Shown: positions 28,630 to 38,078 of the stretch, piece after piece
How positions within the stretch are numbered: the first letter of the stretch is position 1
Layout: every line of letters begins with the position of its first letter
Notes under the pieces: model-generated
What the model was told of the DNA's origin: nothing
What the model saw: the letters and a program-made list of their open reading frames with translations, nothing else
The model's database searches: none
Assembly (NCBI GenBank): GCA_018812585.1
Contig: JAHJDJ010000325.1
Location: 1 to 42,524, forward strand
Reading direction: 5' to 3'
DNA from: a bacterium
GTDB lineage: Bacteria; Electryoneota; B3-LCP
Length of the DNA: 42,524 bases
Translations under genes and position numbers: made by a program

Positions 28630-29448
28630 ATGTCTAAATTAGATAACATCGTAAAAACGGTGCAGCCGCTTTTCCCCGAACCTCCCGCAATTGCGGTCGT
28701 CTTAGGCAGCGGCCTGGGGACCTTTGCGGAGGAGTTGGAGTCGCCGCGGAAAATTGCGACGTCCGAAATCGCGGGTTACCCCAGATCCACAGTGGCCGGT
28801 CATGACGGGTTTATCATTTCCGGTTCTCTTGCTGGTAAGCGTGCGATCTGCTTTCAGGGGCGGATTCATCTCTACGAGGGTTACGAGGTTGATGAGGTCG
28901 TTCTGCCAATTCAATTAGCTTCCGCGTTGGGGGCTAAGACATTGATCATCACGAATGCATCCGGGGGGGTGAACGATGCTCTTGCTCCCGGATCGCTGAT
29001 GCTGATTACCGATCAGATCAATTTTCAGTTTCGCCGCAGAGTATTGCCTTCAGAAAATCAGCCAACAATAGAAAGACCGACATGGTATTCAGGGACAGGG
29101 CCGTATTCGCCTCCTTTGCAAACCTTAGCATTAGAAGCGGCTTCTGATGAGAAGATTCGACTATTTCCCGGCCGCCTTGGGGCGGTGTTGGGGCCAACTT
29201 ACGAAACACCGGCAGAAGTTCGCATGCTGCGGTTTTTAGGAGCTGACTCTACCAGTATGTCAACGGTGGCGGAAGCCGCGGAAGCCGCGCGCTTGGGGAT
29301 GGAAGTCCTGGGAATAAGCTGCATTACCAATAAAGCCGCCGGTCTGCCGGGGTCAACCTTGGATCACGAAGACGTAATTGCCGTCGCGGCGCGCGTGAAG
29401 GACGATTTTATCCGCCTGTTGAAGTCGATTATCCAACGGATCAAATAA
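28630..29448 (+). CDS. Purine-nucleoside phosphorylase
   Basis: VVLGSGLGTFAEEL, GRIHLYEGY, LIITNASGGVNDALAPGSLMLITDQIN, GPTYETPAEVRMLRFLGADSTSMSTVAEA. Confidence 0.96.
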   Translation: MSKLDNIVKTVQPLFPEPPAIAVVLGSGLGTFAEELESPRKIATSEIAGYPRSTVAGHDGFIISGSLAGKRAICFQGRIHLYEGYEVDEVVLPIQLASALGAKTLIITNASGGVNDALAPGSLMLITDQINFQFRRRVLPSENQPTIERPTWYSGTGPYSPPLQTLALEAASDEKIRLFPGRLGAVLGPTYETPAEVRMLRFLGADSTSMSTVAEAAEAARLGMEVLGISCITNKAAGLPGSTLDHEDVIAVAARVKDDFIRLLKSIIQRIK

Positions 29449-29450
29449 TC

Positions 29451-29600
29451 ATGTTTATCAGTTCAGCAATTATTGCGCGGCTGGACGATCAGGTCTGGGA
29501 GATGATTTTAGATGGCCTGCGACCGGTTGAAAGCGATGCATTGGATTATCAGGCAGGGGACGAAGACCTGGAATATATGATTGAAAGGGGGGAAGATTAG
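29451..29600 (+). CDS. 49-aa acidic hypothetical protein
   Basis: ATG 29451 to TAG 29600: MFISSAIIARLDDQVWEMILDGLRPVESDALDYQAGDEDLEYMIERGED; fits the gap between PNP and the M20 peptidase gene. Confidence 0.6.
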   Translation: MFISSAIIARLDDQVWEMILDGLRPVESDALDYQAGDEDLEYMIERGED

Positions 29601-30941
29601 ATGCCGCGGCGCTTATTTATCTTTTTATTCTGCTTCTTTCCAATTTTGGTTCAAGCAGTAGAACCGGATTGGAATAAGATCGAAGAGGAACTGATTGACC
29701 TGTTGCAGAAGCTGATTCAGGTCGATACGCAGAATCCTCCCGGCAATGAATTAGCTGCGTGCCGCGTTTTAGATAAATTCTTCCGCAAGAATGGCATTTC
29801 CAGCAAGATCTATCGGGTTGACGATCAGCGGGCAAACCTTTTAGCTCGTTTGAAGGGAGACGGTTCGCAGAAAGCGATTCTGCTGGCGGCTCACACTGAC
29901 GTGGTTCCTGCCAACGGAGATAAATGGTCGGTTGATCCCTTCTCAGGGGAAGTGCTCGATGGTTATATTTATGGGCGCGGCGCCATCGACGATAAGGGGA
30001 TGCTGGCAGTTCATGCGATGACGCTTGTCTTGCTGAAGCGACAAAATGTCCCCTTGCGGCGGGATGTCATTTTTTTAGCGACGGCAGGCGAGGAATCGGG
30101 CGGCAGTCCGGGAATTAAGTGGATGCTGGAGCGGCATCGTCCCAAGTTGGAAGCAGCCTTTGCATTAAATGAGGGCGGCCGCATCATCTACAGAAATGGC
30201 AAACCGCTCTACATCGCACTGCAAACGGAAGAAAAACAGGCATATAACATAAATTTGACTGCCACGGGCACGACCGGGCATTCGTCGATTCCCAGATTGG
30301 ATAATGCGATTGTCAGCATGGCGAAGGCTCTGGAACGGTTAGAGCGGCGTCCGATGCAGCAATCGCTGGACGCCGTGACGACAGCGTTTTTCCAGGAGAT
30401 CAATCGGGTTGATACGGCAGTGGTTTGGACCGACAATCAGGTGCTAACCACCGATCCATTATATCTGGCGATTCTGTCCAATACGATCGCTCCGACGATT
30501 ATCTCGGGCGGTATTAAGTCGAACGTGCATCCTCCATCAGTCGAATTGAATTTGAACTGCAGGTTGCTGCCCTCTCAGGATGTGGATGAGTTCGTTGACA
30601 GTCTACGCACCTGGATCTCTCCCGGACCTTATTCATTTGATTATCGCAAGCGGAATCCTGCCCCAGCGCCGTCACCACAGGACGGTCTTGGTTATATTCT
30701 GATTGAGCAGGTTTGCAATGAATTATATCCGGGTACGCCGGTTTTGCCTTATCTTTCACCGGGAATGTCGGATGGGACGAGCTTACGCCATGAAGGCATT
30801 CCGACCTATGGGCTGCTCCCTTTCCCGCTGGATGAAGAAGAGGTCTGGAGACAGCACGGCGTCGATGAGAGATTGTCGCTGGAATCGTTGATGATGGGGA
30901 TGAAGCTGGTACACAGGTTAGTGAAGTTAGCAGGGATTTAG
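29601..30941 (+). CDS. Secreted M20/M25/M40 family metallopeptidase
   Basis: Signal peptide; LLAAHTDVVPAN, YGRGAIDDKGMLAVHAM, ATAGEESGG. Confidence 0.93.
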   Translation: MPRRLFIFLFCFFPILVQAVEPDWNKIEEELIDLLQKLIQVDTQNPPGNELAACRVLDKFFRKNGISSKIYRVDDQRANLLARLKGDGSQKAILLAAHTDVVPANGDKWSVDPFSGEVLDGYIYGRGAIDDKGMLAVHAMTLVLLKRQNVPLRRDVIFLATAGEESGGSPGIKWMLERHRPKLEAAFALNEGGRIIYRNGKPLYIALQTEEKQAYNINLTATGTTGHSSIPRLDNAIVSMAKALERLERRPMQQSLDAVTTAFFQEINRVDTAVVWTDNQVLTTDPLYLAILSNTIAPTIISGGIKSNVHPPSVELNLNCRLLPSQDVDEFVDSLRTWISPGPYSFDYRKRNPAPAPSPQDGLGYILIEQVCNELYPGTPVLPYLSPGMSDGTSLRHEGIPTYGLLPFPLDEEEVWRQHGVDERLSLESLMMGMKLVHRLVKLAGI

Positions 30942-30954
30942 TCAGGGATATCAT

Positions 30955-31950
30955 ATGTTGACTTTCAAGCAATATGTCGCAGAGATAACGGATGTCATTC
31001 ATCGGACCAGCGGATTTGACCCTGATCTGCAGGCCAAAATTCTGGCAACGCTTGTCTTTCTTCTGTCGCTCTCTATCCTGCGTTACGTTATTCTCCGCAT
31101 CGTCTGGAGACGTACCGAAGATGTTCACGTCCGCTATCTCTGGCGTAAGAGTATAAGTTATATTGTCACGGCGCTGGGATTACTGTTCATCGTCCGTCTG
31201 TGGTTTTCAGGATTTAAGGATCTGGGCACATTTTTAGGGTTAGTTTCTGCTGGACTGGCAATTGCGTTAAAAGACCCTTTAACCGATATCGCAGGCTGGA
31301 TGTTTATTCTCTGGCGTAAGCCGTTCGGTATCGGTGACCGCATTCAGATCGGCGCGCACGCGGGCGACGTTATCGATATTCGTCTTTTCCAGTTCACTTT
31401 ATTGGAAATTGGCAACTGGGTGGATGCAGATCAAAGTACCGGTCGGGTGATTCACATCCCAAATGAAAAGGTCTTCATGGAAGCGCTGGCCAACTATAGC
31501 AAAGGCTTTCAGTTCATCTGGAATGAGATCGCGGTACTGGTAACTTTTGAGAGTGATTGGAAGAAAGCGAAAGAAATTCTGGCGCGGATTGTTGCTCGGC
31601 ATGCGGAGCATCTGACTCAAGAGGCACAGGAGAAGGTCAAAAAGGCGAGCCAGAAATTCATGATATTTTACACTCAATTGACACCGATTGTGTACACTGA
31701 CGTTAAAGATAGCGGAGTCAACTTGACCATCAGGTATCTCACTGATCCGAGAAAGCGACGCGGATCCACGCAAAATATCTGGGAAGATATCCTGACAGAA
31801 TTTGCTGAGCATAAAGATATTGATTTCGCTTATCCAACGACCCGGTTTTACAATAATTTGAACGAGGGAAAAGAGGCTGGTAACTCAGGTCTACCGAGTC
31901 AACAGAGGGTAGATCACTTGGATAATCGTGAAGCAAAAAACTCGACATAG
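30955..31950 (+). CDS. MscS-family mechanosensitive ion channel
   Basis: LVSAGLAIALKDPLTDIAGWMFILWRKPFGIGDRIQIGAHAGDVIDIRLFQFTLLE. Confidence 0.92.
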   Translation: MLTFKQYVAEITDVIHRTSGFDPDLQAKILATLVFLLSLSILRYVILRIVWRRTEDVHVRYLWRKSISYIVTALGLLFIVRLWFSGFKDLGTFLGLVSAGLAIALKDPLTDIAGWMFILWRKPFGIGDRIQIGAHAGDVIDIRLFQFTLLEIGNWVDADQSTGRVIHIPNEKVFMEALANYSKGFQFIWNEIAVLVTFESDWKKAKEILARIVARHAEHLTQEAQEKVKKASQKFMIFYTQLTPIVYTDVKDSGVNLTIRYLTDPRKRRGSTQNIWEDILTEFAEHKDIDFAYPTTRFYNNLNEGKEAGNSGLPSQQRVDHLDNREAKNST

Positions 31951-31959
31951 TTGCCGGGT

Positions 31960-31977
31960 TTCGCGGAGAGGGCGGGA
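31960..31977. repeat. 18-bp direct repeat, duplicated tRNA-Ser(GCU) 3' end (att-like)
   Basis: ttcgcggagagggcggga identical to 32410-32427. Confidence 0.95.
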
Positions 31978-32409
31978 AGGTAGTTTGAGGTTTGAAGTAG
32001 ATAAAGCGCTACATATATAATGCAGAATTACAAAACGTTATCCGTCTGGCACAAAAGTCACCGTTTGGTGTTAGAGACATACGAATTGACGGCTAAGTAC
32101 CCAAAGACTGAACAATATGGATTGACCAGCCAAATGAGGCGGGCAGCGGTTTCTGCACCTGCCAATATCGCAGAAGGGTGCAGCCGCGACTCTGCTGCGG
32201 ATTTCGTCAATTTTTTGAGGATCGCGGTTGGATCAATCAATGAATTAGAATATTATTTCATACTTTCCGGTGAACTTGGCCTTCTAACTGATGACTCTGC
32301 TGTGCTACTTGGGGAGAAGGCATTAGAAATAAAGAAAATGCTCATCAACCTTATCAAAAAGGTGAGAGCATCACAGTGACTATAAACCACAAACTACAAA
32401 CTATAAACT
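31978..32409. mobile_element. Putative small mobile unit carrying a four-helix-bundle gene at tRNA-Ser
   Basis: Bracketed by 18-bp direct repeats; imperfect inverted ends (gtagtttgaggtttgaagtag versus reverse complement gtagtttgtggtttatagtca). Confidence 0.6.
32020..32379 (+). CDS. Four helix bundle protein (S23/23S rRNA IVP-like, Avd-related superfamily)
   Basis: LSVWHKSHRLVLETYELTAKYPKTEQYGLTSQMRRAAVSAPANIAEGCSR...FLRIAVGSINELEYYF. Confidence 0.92.
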   Translation: MQNYKTLSVWHKSHRLVLETYELTAKYPKTEQYGLTSQMRRAAVSAPANIAEGCSRDSAADFVNFLRIAVGSINELEYYFILSGELGLLTDDSAVLLGEKALEIKKMLINLIKKVRASQ

Positions 32410-32427
32410 ATTCGCGGAGAGGGCGGG
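32410..32427. repeat. 18-bp direct repeat inside and adjacent to tRNA-Ser(GCU) 3' end
   Basis: ttcgcggagagggcggga. Confidence 0.95.
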
Positions 32428-32504
32428 ATTCGAACCCGCGGTGAGGTTTTGGCCCCACACTCGCTTAGCAGGCGAGCGCCTTCAGCCAGCTCGGCCACCT
32501 CTCC
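32414..32504 (-). tRNA. tRNA-Ser(GCU)
   Basis: Acceptor GGAGAGG/CCTCTCC, anticodon arm CTCGC-CTGCTAA-GCGAG, long variable arm, GGTTCGAATCC T-arm; no encoded CCA. Confidence 0.95.
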
Positions 32505-32510
32505 AATTTG

Positions 32511-32596
32511 CGGAGGATGAGGGACTCGAACCCCCATGGCCCCAAAGGGCCGGCGGCTTTCAAGGCCGCTGCCTTACCAATTAGGACTAATCCTCC
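32511..32596 (-). tRNA. tRNA-Ser(UGA)
   Basis: Acceptor GGAGGAT/ATCCTCC, anticodon arm GCGGC-CTTGAAA-GCCGC, long variable arm. Confidence 0.95.
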
Positions 32597-32717
32597 CAAG
32601 AACCCTGAATGGCTTATAGGGGTATAATACCCAGGAACTCCGAGTCAAGGTAACAGTAAACAATAAATATAAATAAAGAACTTAGCAAAGTCAAGCATTT
32701 TTGTAAAACCTCTTCGG

Positions 32718-33890
32718 ATGAAAATAATTTACCGCTATCTGGCGATGGAGTTTATCCCGCCTTTCTTTTACGGTTTCTTTCTGATCACCGTTATCATTTT
32801 GATGAACCTGGTCGTGCAGATGTTGGGGAGAATTGCGGGAAAAGGATTAGATCCATACGTAGTCACTGAATATTTCTTTCTGAACTTAGCCTGGATCGTG
32901 GCGTTGGCCGTACCGATGGCGGTGCTGGTGGCGACGCTTTCAGCATTTGGACGGCTTTCTGCTGAGAATGAATTTACGGCCATGAAGGCCGCGGGTATGA
33001 GCCTGTGGCAATTAATGATGCCTTTTATTTTAATGGCTGGTCTGCTCTGTTACCTGCTGATTGAGTTCAACAATCGTGTCCTGCCTGATTTTAATCATCG
33101 CACTCGTGTGCTTTCCGGGGATATCAGCCGAAAGCGCCCCACGTTAGCTTTGGAAGCGGGAACGTTTATTTTTGACATTCCGAAATACGTGTTATGGGCG
33201 CAGCAGATCGATCAGAAAGGTTCGGAGCTGAAATCACTGGTCATTTATGATCGCAGTGAACCGCGTCATCCCACTGTGGTATCAGCAGAGCATGGGAAAT
33301 TGACGTTTGTGCGCGCAGACGAAGCGTTCCACATGCAGCTTTTCGACGGGGAGATTCACCGCCAGGATACGGGTGATCCGGGTTATTATCAGCGCACTAA
33401 ATTTGAGCGCTCGCTGGTGCGTATTCCTGCTCCTAATATGGTCTTCGAAAGGCATGACAGCGAATATCGATCAGACCGCGAATTGTCGGCTTTAGAAATG
33501 TGGCAGCAGGTGCAGTTGATGAAGCAGGATGATCCGGTTAAGAACAAACGCAAGATCAACGCCTACATGGTCGAAGTCCACAAAAAGTACTCTATTCCGG
33601 TTGCCTGTCTGGTGTTCGTCCTGATTGGCGCTCCATTAGGCGTCAGGGTTCACCGGGGCGGTCTGGGTGTCGCGGCTGGTTTGAGCGTCCTCTTCTTCCT
33701 CGTCTATTGGGCGTTTCTGATTGGCGGTGAAGATTTAGCTGACCGCAGTATCATCACACCTGCAATGGCGATGTGGGCTCCGAATGTGCTTATGGGAGTG
33801 CTGGGGTTCTTCCTGGTGCGCAGTACCATCCGCGAAGCGAAAATCCTGGATTTCGGCGTCATTTTGCGGAAATTTAAGAAAAATCAGTGA
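32718..33890 (+). CDS. LptF/LptG family permease (YjgP/YjgQ)
   Basis: Polytopic; RYLAMEFIPPFFYGFFLIT, VPMAVLVATLSAFGRLSAENEFTAMKAAGMS, HKKYSIPVACLVFVLIGAPLGV. Confidence 0.93.
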   Translation: MKIIYRYLAMEFIPPFFYGFFLITVIILMNLVVQMLGRIAGKGLDPYVVTEYFFLNLAWIVALAVPMAVLVATLSAFGRLSAENEFTAMKAAGMSLWQLMMPFILMAGLLCYLLIEFNNRVLPDFNHRTRVLSGDISRKRPTLALEAGTFIFDIPKYVLWAQQIDQKGSELKSLVIYDRSEPRHPTVVSAEHGKLTFVRADEAFHMQLFDGEIHRQDTGDPGYYQRTKFERSLVRIPAPNMVFERHDSEYRSDRELSALEMWQQVQLMKQDDPVKNKRKINAYMVEVHKKYSIPVACLVFVLIGAPLGVRVHRGGLGVAAGLSVLFFLVYWAFLIGGEDLADRSIITPAMAMWAPNVLMGVLGFFLVRSTIREAKILDFGVILRKFKKNQ

Positions 33891-33938
33891 CCTGTAACAC
33901 AAATTCTCCTGAAATATCATTTAAATTATAGACGTGCC

Positions 33939-35441
33939 ATGTCAATGCCAATGACCCAGATCGCTATACCACGGTCATTTTTTCTGCTCTCTGGAATCGT
34001 GCTGATGGGATTATTATTAATCCCGATCCCTGTTTCTGCACAATCGAATCTGGTAGATTACGACAGGGTTTGGCGTATCTATGAGGAAGCAAGAGCAGCG
34101 CGCGCTGACCAATTAGCTTCTGATCTTTTCCTTAAAGCTGAAGCAATCTTCAGCGGTGCGCGAGCCGATTCAGGCAATTCTAAGCGCACCAAGCGGATAC
34201 AAAAAAACTTAGCCGCGGCCCACAACCAGTTTTCGGACGCCATCAGAGTAGCCGGGGCAATACAGAATGAGTTTCCTTCGCTGATTAAGGCATACGATGC
34301 GGCGCTGGCATCACACGCTCCGGATATCGCTGTAAAATTGTGGAAGCAAGCAACAGTCCAGTTTCTGAAAGTGCAGGGTTTCATCGCAGAATACAAATCA
34401 AACTCTGCGGTAGGGCCTGCGATGGAGGCCGAAGATCTGTATCTGCAGGCTGAATTAGCAGCTTTTAAGCAGAGCTATCTTCATGACGCGAAGAGTCGTT
34501 ATGCCGCTCTGCTGGAGGAAGATCTAGACGAGTTGACTCCACTTCTTCTGCGGAAAGCAGCGGTAGCGCTTGCTGGGGCAGAAACACAGCTTGAAAGGGA
34601 TCGCTACAGCGATGATGAGATCAAACGATATGTGAAGGCAGCCGAGTATTACCTGACACATGCCGAGTTTCTGGCATCATGGATCAAGAGTCTCCCAGAA
34701 GAAGATGGCGCTGTTGAAACGTTGATTCTTCAATTTGAAGAGCAGCTTTCCCGGCTGTGCAGAAGCGTATCACTGGAACCGGACTTCAATCGAAACCATT
34801 CGCTGAGTACCGACGCGATCTTGAGGGAGATCCGCCGGTTGCAGGATAATGGTCAATACCTCGAACAGCAGATTCAGCAGCGCGATTTGCAGATTGGCGA
34901 ATTGGAAGCAGAATTGAGGAAATTGCAGAGTCAATCCGGCAAATATCTGTCAGAGATTGAGATCAATCGACGGAAGATTCAACAGAAAGCACGCTTCGAG
35001 GCGAAGATCAAAGCGATAACCACCGTTCTTGATCCCGAACGAGGAACCGTTTCGTACGCGACAAGCGGCGGTAACGCTGAGATCATCATCCGCTTAAACG
35101 GTTTGCAGTTTTCATCAGGATCAGCAAAGCTTAAAAATGAGGATTTAGAGCTGCTGGACGACTGTATTACGATTATGAAAGAGTTTCCTCGCGCTCGCAC
35201 CGAAGTTCTGGGACACACCGATTCACAGGGCAGTACTTCTTTAAATCAGAAATTATCGCAGGAACGCGCCGCGTCGGTGCGTGACTATCTGGTCACTAAA
35301 TTGACAGATAAGGCGGAAATTCTGGCGATAGGACTCGGTGAGGACAAACCGATCGCTTCCAACGATACGGCTGCAGGGCGTAAGCAAAACCGACGCATCG
35401 AGATTATCTTGAAAGATATAAAAATACAGGACAATTACTGA
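33939..35441 (+). CDS. OmpA family protein with helical periplasmic region
   Basis: C-terminal LQFSSGSAKLKNEDLELLDD...EVLGHTDSQGSTSLNQKLSQERAASVRDYL...GRKQNRRIEIIL. Confidence 0.93.
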   Translation: MSMPMTQIAIPRSFFLLSGIVLMGLLLIPIPVSAQSNLVDYDRVWRIYEEARAARADQLASDLFLKAEAIFSGARADSGNSKRTKRIQKNLAAAHNQFSDAIRVAGAIQNEFPSLIKAYDAALASHAPDIAVKLWKQATVQFLKVQGFIAEYKSNSAVGPAMEAEDLYLQAELAAFKQSYLHDAKSRYAALLEEDLDELTPLLLRKAAVALAGAETQLERDRYSDDEIKRYVKAAEYYLTHAEFLASWIKSLPEEDGAVETLILQFEEQLSRLCRSVSLEPDFNRNHSLSTDAILREIRRLQDNGQYLEQQIQQRDLQIGELEAELRKLQSQSGKYLSEIEINRRKIQQKARFEAKIKAITTVLDPERGTVSYATSGGNAEIIIRLNGLQFSSGSAKLKNEDLELLDDCITIMKEFPRARTEVLGHTDSQGSTSLNQKLSQERAASVRDYLVTKLTDKAEILAIGLGEDKPIASNDTAAGRKQNRRIEIILKDIKIQDNY

Positions 35442-35470
35442 TAATTCGCTAATATTTCAGGGTTCGTATT

Positions 35471-36268
35471 ATGAACAGATTAATTAAGAATCAGCACGGT
35501 TCCCATTTTTACGATCAGCTTGCTTCCGAATACGATCAGATGATGGATTGGGAATCCAGACTGCATAAAGAGACACCCTTCTTTGAAAAAGTTCTCCGCA
35601 ATTATGACGTGAGAAGTATCTTGGACGTCGGCTGTGGAACAGGACGGCACTGTTTCTTCTTCAGCACTCTGGACGTTGACAAGATCGTGGGTATTGATCC
35701 CGCTGCCAATGTTGTGCAGTACGCTCAATCCCGGGCACAAGTCAGCGGCGCAGAAATACGTTTCATTGAGGGGGCGTTACCGAACCTGACCGATTATGTC
35801 ACGGAGCGATTCGATCTGGTTTGTCTGCTGGGTAATGTTCTATCGAACCTGATCACTTATGATAACCTGGAGTTGACCCTCAAGAATCTCAAAAGAGTAC
35901 TGACCCCTTCGGGTGTTATTCTAATCCAGATGATTAACTGGGATGCTCGCATCGCATCACGGGATCGCTTTTTCCCACCGACGGGTCATACCAGCACGCA
36001 AGGCGAAAAGCTGTTCTTCCGCTTCTTCGATTTCCACGATGAATTAGTAACCATGAATCTGGTGATTTTCCATTCTCCGGGGTCTCAACCTCGAAGCTGG
36101 TCAAATCGTATCCTGCAAACCAAACTGCGCCCCTGGCGAAGAGAAATTATCACTATGGCTTTAGCCGATACCGGTTTCGATCTGCTGCAGGAATACGGCG
36201 GGACTGATTTGTCGGAATACAGCCAGAACGAGTCGCCGAATTACATCTTCATCGCAAAACCTCAATAG
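35471..36268 (+). CDS. Class I SAM-dependent methyltransferase
   Basis: SILDVGCGTGRHCFFFS motif I. Confidence 0.9.
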   Translation: MNRLIKNQHGSHFYDQLASEYDQMMDWESRLHKETPFFEKVLRNYDVRSILDVGCGTGRHCFFFSTLDVDKIVGIDPAANVVQYAQSRAQVSGAEIRFIEGALPNLTDYVTERFDLVCLLGNVLSNLITYDNLELTLKNLKRVLTPSGVILIQMINWDARIASRDRFFPPTGHTSTQGEKLFFRFFDFHDELVTMNLVIFHSPGSQPRSWSNRILQTKLRPWRREIITMALADTGFDLLQEYGGTDLSEYSQNESPNYIFIAKPQ

Positions 36269-36404
36269 CTCCTACACTTCTTGTTTATCCCCAACTCCTG
36301 GTTGTTTTGCGGCGTATCATAGAAACAACAACTAGGAGTTGATTATCTCCTCCTCCAGTCTTACCTTTATATAACCTTGCATATTTGCATGAAAGTAATT
36401 CATC

Positions 36405-38072
36405 ATGCCAACTATAAAAAAGATCGCCTTAATTGAACCGGAACCTCCCGGACTTCACGTTTTCAGCAGCTTCCGCATGCCGCGTCTGGGTTTACCTTTA
36501 TTAGGCGCTATTCTGAAGAAAAACGGTTATGACGTTACCATACACGTAGGCGCGCTTAGTGATGCCTATATCAAGGAATTCAGTCAGAGTGATCTGATTG
36601 CCATATCGACAACGACGTCGACCGCCATTGAAGCTTACCGTATTGCCGATCTTTTCAGAGCGTTGGGCAAAACAGTAGTGATTGGCGGCGTGCACGCTAC
36701 TTTCCTTCATGACGAAGCTCTGGGACACGCGGATTATGTGGTGCGGGGTGAAGGTGAAAACGTCTTTCCGGAGCTGATTCGGCATATCGCCGATGAAACT
36801 CTACCAAAGGGTCTTCAGGGCGTCAGTTTTAGCGATGGTGAGGAGATCATCCATAATCCTGTAGCGCCGTTAATTGATGATCTGGATACACTGCCGTTTC
36901 CCGATTTTTCACTGCTGAATGACAGTTTAAAACTGTTCAATACACCCGTTCAAACCAGCCGCGGTTGTCCGTATCCCTGTAATTTCTGCAATGTCACTCA
37001 GATGTTCGGCCGAAAAATGCGCTATCGTTCGGTTGATCATGTTATCGCTGAATTATCTCAGTTACCCAGCGAAGAAATCTTCTTTTATGATGATAACTTC
37101 TGCGCCAACCCAAAGCGCACCAAAGACCTCTGTGAAGCAATGGCGCAGAAAAGCATTAAGAGCAAGCGGGGATCAGCGCAGGTACGCGCGGATATGACTC
37201 GTGATCGCGAGCTGGTGCAATTGATGAAAAGCGTTGGGATCAATCAGGTTTATGTCGGTTTCGAGTCGATCAACCCTGACTCTTTGGAATATTTTGACAA
37301 GAAGCAGACGGTCGAAGAGATTGCTCAGGCGATGGAGGTATTCCGCCAGTTCAAGATTCATGTACACGGCATGTTTGTCATGGGCGCGGAGCACGATACG
37401 GAAAAGACAGCTCAGGATACGTTGAAATTCGCCAGGAAGCATCGCATCGATACGGTACAGTTCATGATGCTATGCCCCCTTCCGGGGACGATGTTGGCTG
37501 ACCAGTTGGACACCGAAGGCCGCATCCTGACCAAAGATTGGAGTCTCTACGACGCACATCATGCGGTTTACATTCCTAAGAAAATGAGCGCGGAAACATT
37601 GCAAACATCCACCATCCTGGCGATGCAACGGTTTTATTCCTTATGGGATGGCGTTTTAAAGCTTTCGAAGGGTGATTGGTATAACGCGGTACGCCGGGCT
37701 ATGGGTTGGTATCTGATTCGTAATTGGAAGAAGGACAACAAGGGTTGGGATGCGCATTTACGTCAGCTCAATACCGGCAAATACCAGGCAATAATCGACC
37801 AATACCTGGTAGAGGCTAAGAAACAGATCGATGAATTACGCGAAAAATTCAAGACGAAGAATCCCGTCTTGAATGCCAGGCTCGATGATCTGCGCAATAC
37901 GATTGAGGCTTATGGTAAGGAAGTAGCCCGCATCTCCAGCGAACTGAGAAGCGGCATCGAAACTGATTTACCGAAGCTGCAAAAACGGGCGGAGCAGGTT
38001 CTACAATCTGCGGAGAATGCGGTTAATGAATTCCGCAGGTTAAGTCAGAGGATTAACAAGCAGGCTATTTAG
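36405..38072 (+). CDS. B12-binding domain radical SAM protein with C-terminal helical extension
   Basis: VIGGVHATFLHDEALGHADYVVRGEGE; TSRGCPYPCNFCNV; helical tail after ~residue 430. Confidence 0.92.
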   Translation: MPTIKKIALIEPEPPGLHVFSSFRMPRLGLPLLGAILKKNGYDVTIHVGALSDAYIKEFSQSDLIAISTTTSTAIEAYRIADLFRALGKTVVIGGVHATFLHDEALGHADYVVRGEGENVFPELIRHIADETLPKGLQGVSFSDGEEIIHNPVAPLIDDLDTLPFPDFSLLNDSLKLFNTPVQTSRGCPYPCNFCNVTQMFGRKMRYRSVDHVIAELSQLPSEEIFFYDDNFCANPKRTKDLCEAMAQKSIKSKRGSAQVRADMTRDRELVQLMKSVGINQVYVGFESINPDSLEYFDKKQTVEEIAQAMEVFRQFKIHVHGMFVMGAEHDTEKTAQDTLKFARKHRIDTVQFMMLCPLPGTMLADQLDTEGRILTKDWSLYDAHHAVYIPKKMSAETLQTSTILAMQRFYSLWDGVLKLSKGDWYNAVRRAMGWYLIRNWKKDNKGWDAHLRQLNTGKYQAIIDQYLVEAKKQIDELREKFKTKNPVLNARLDDLRNTIEAYGKEVARISSELRSGIETDLPKLQKRAEQVLQSAENAVNEFRRLSQRINKQAI

Positions 38073-38078
38073 CACACC

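Noticed and set aside
32020-32379. Diversity-generating retroelement because the four-helix-bundle protein is Avd-related
   Set aside because: No reverse transcriptase, template repeat or variable-repeat target gene nearby.
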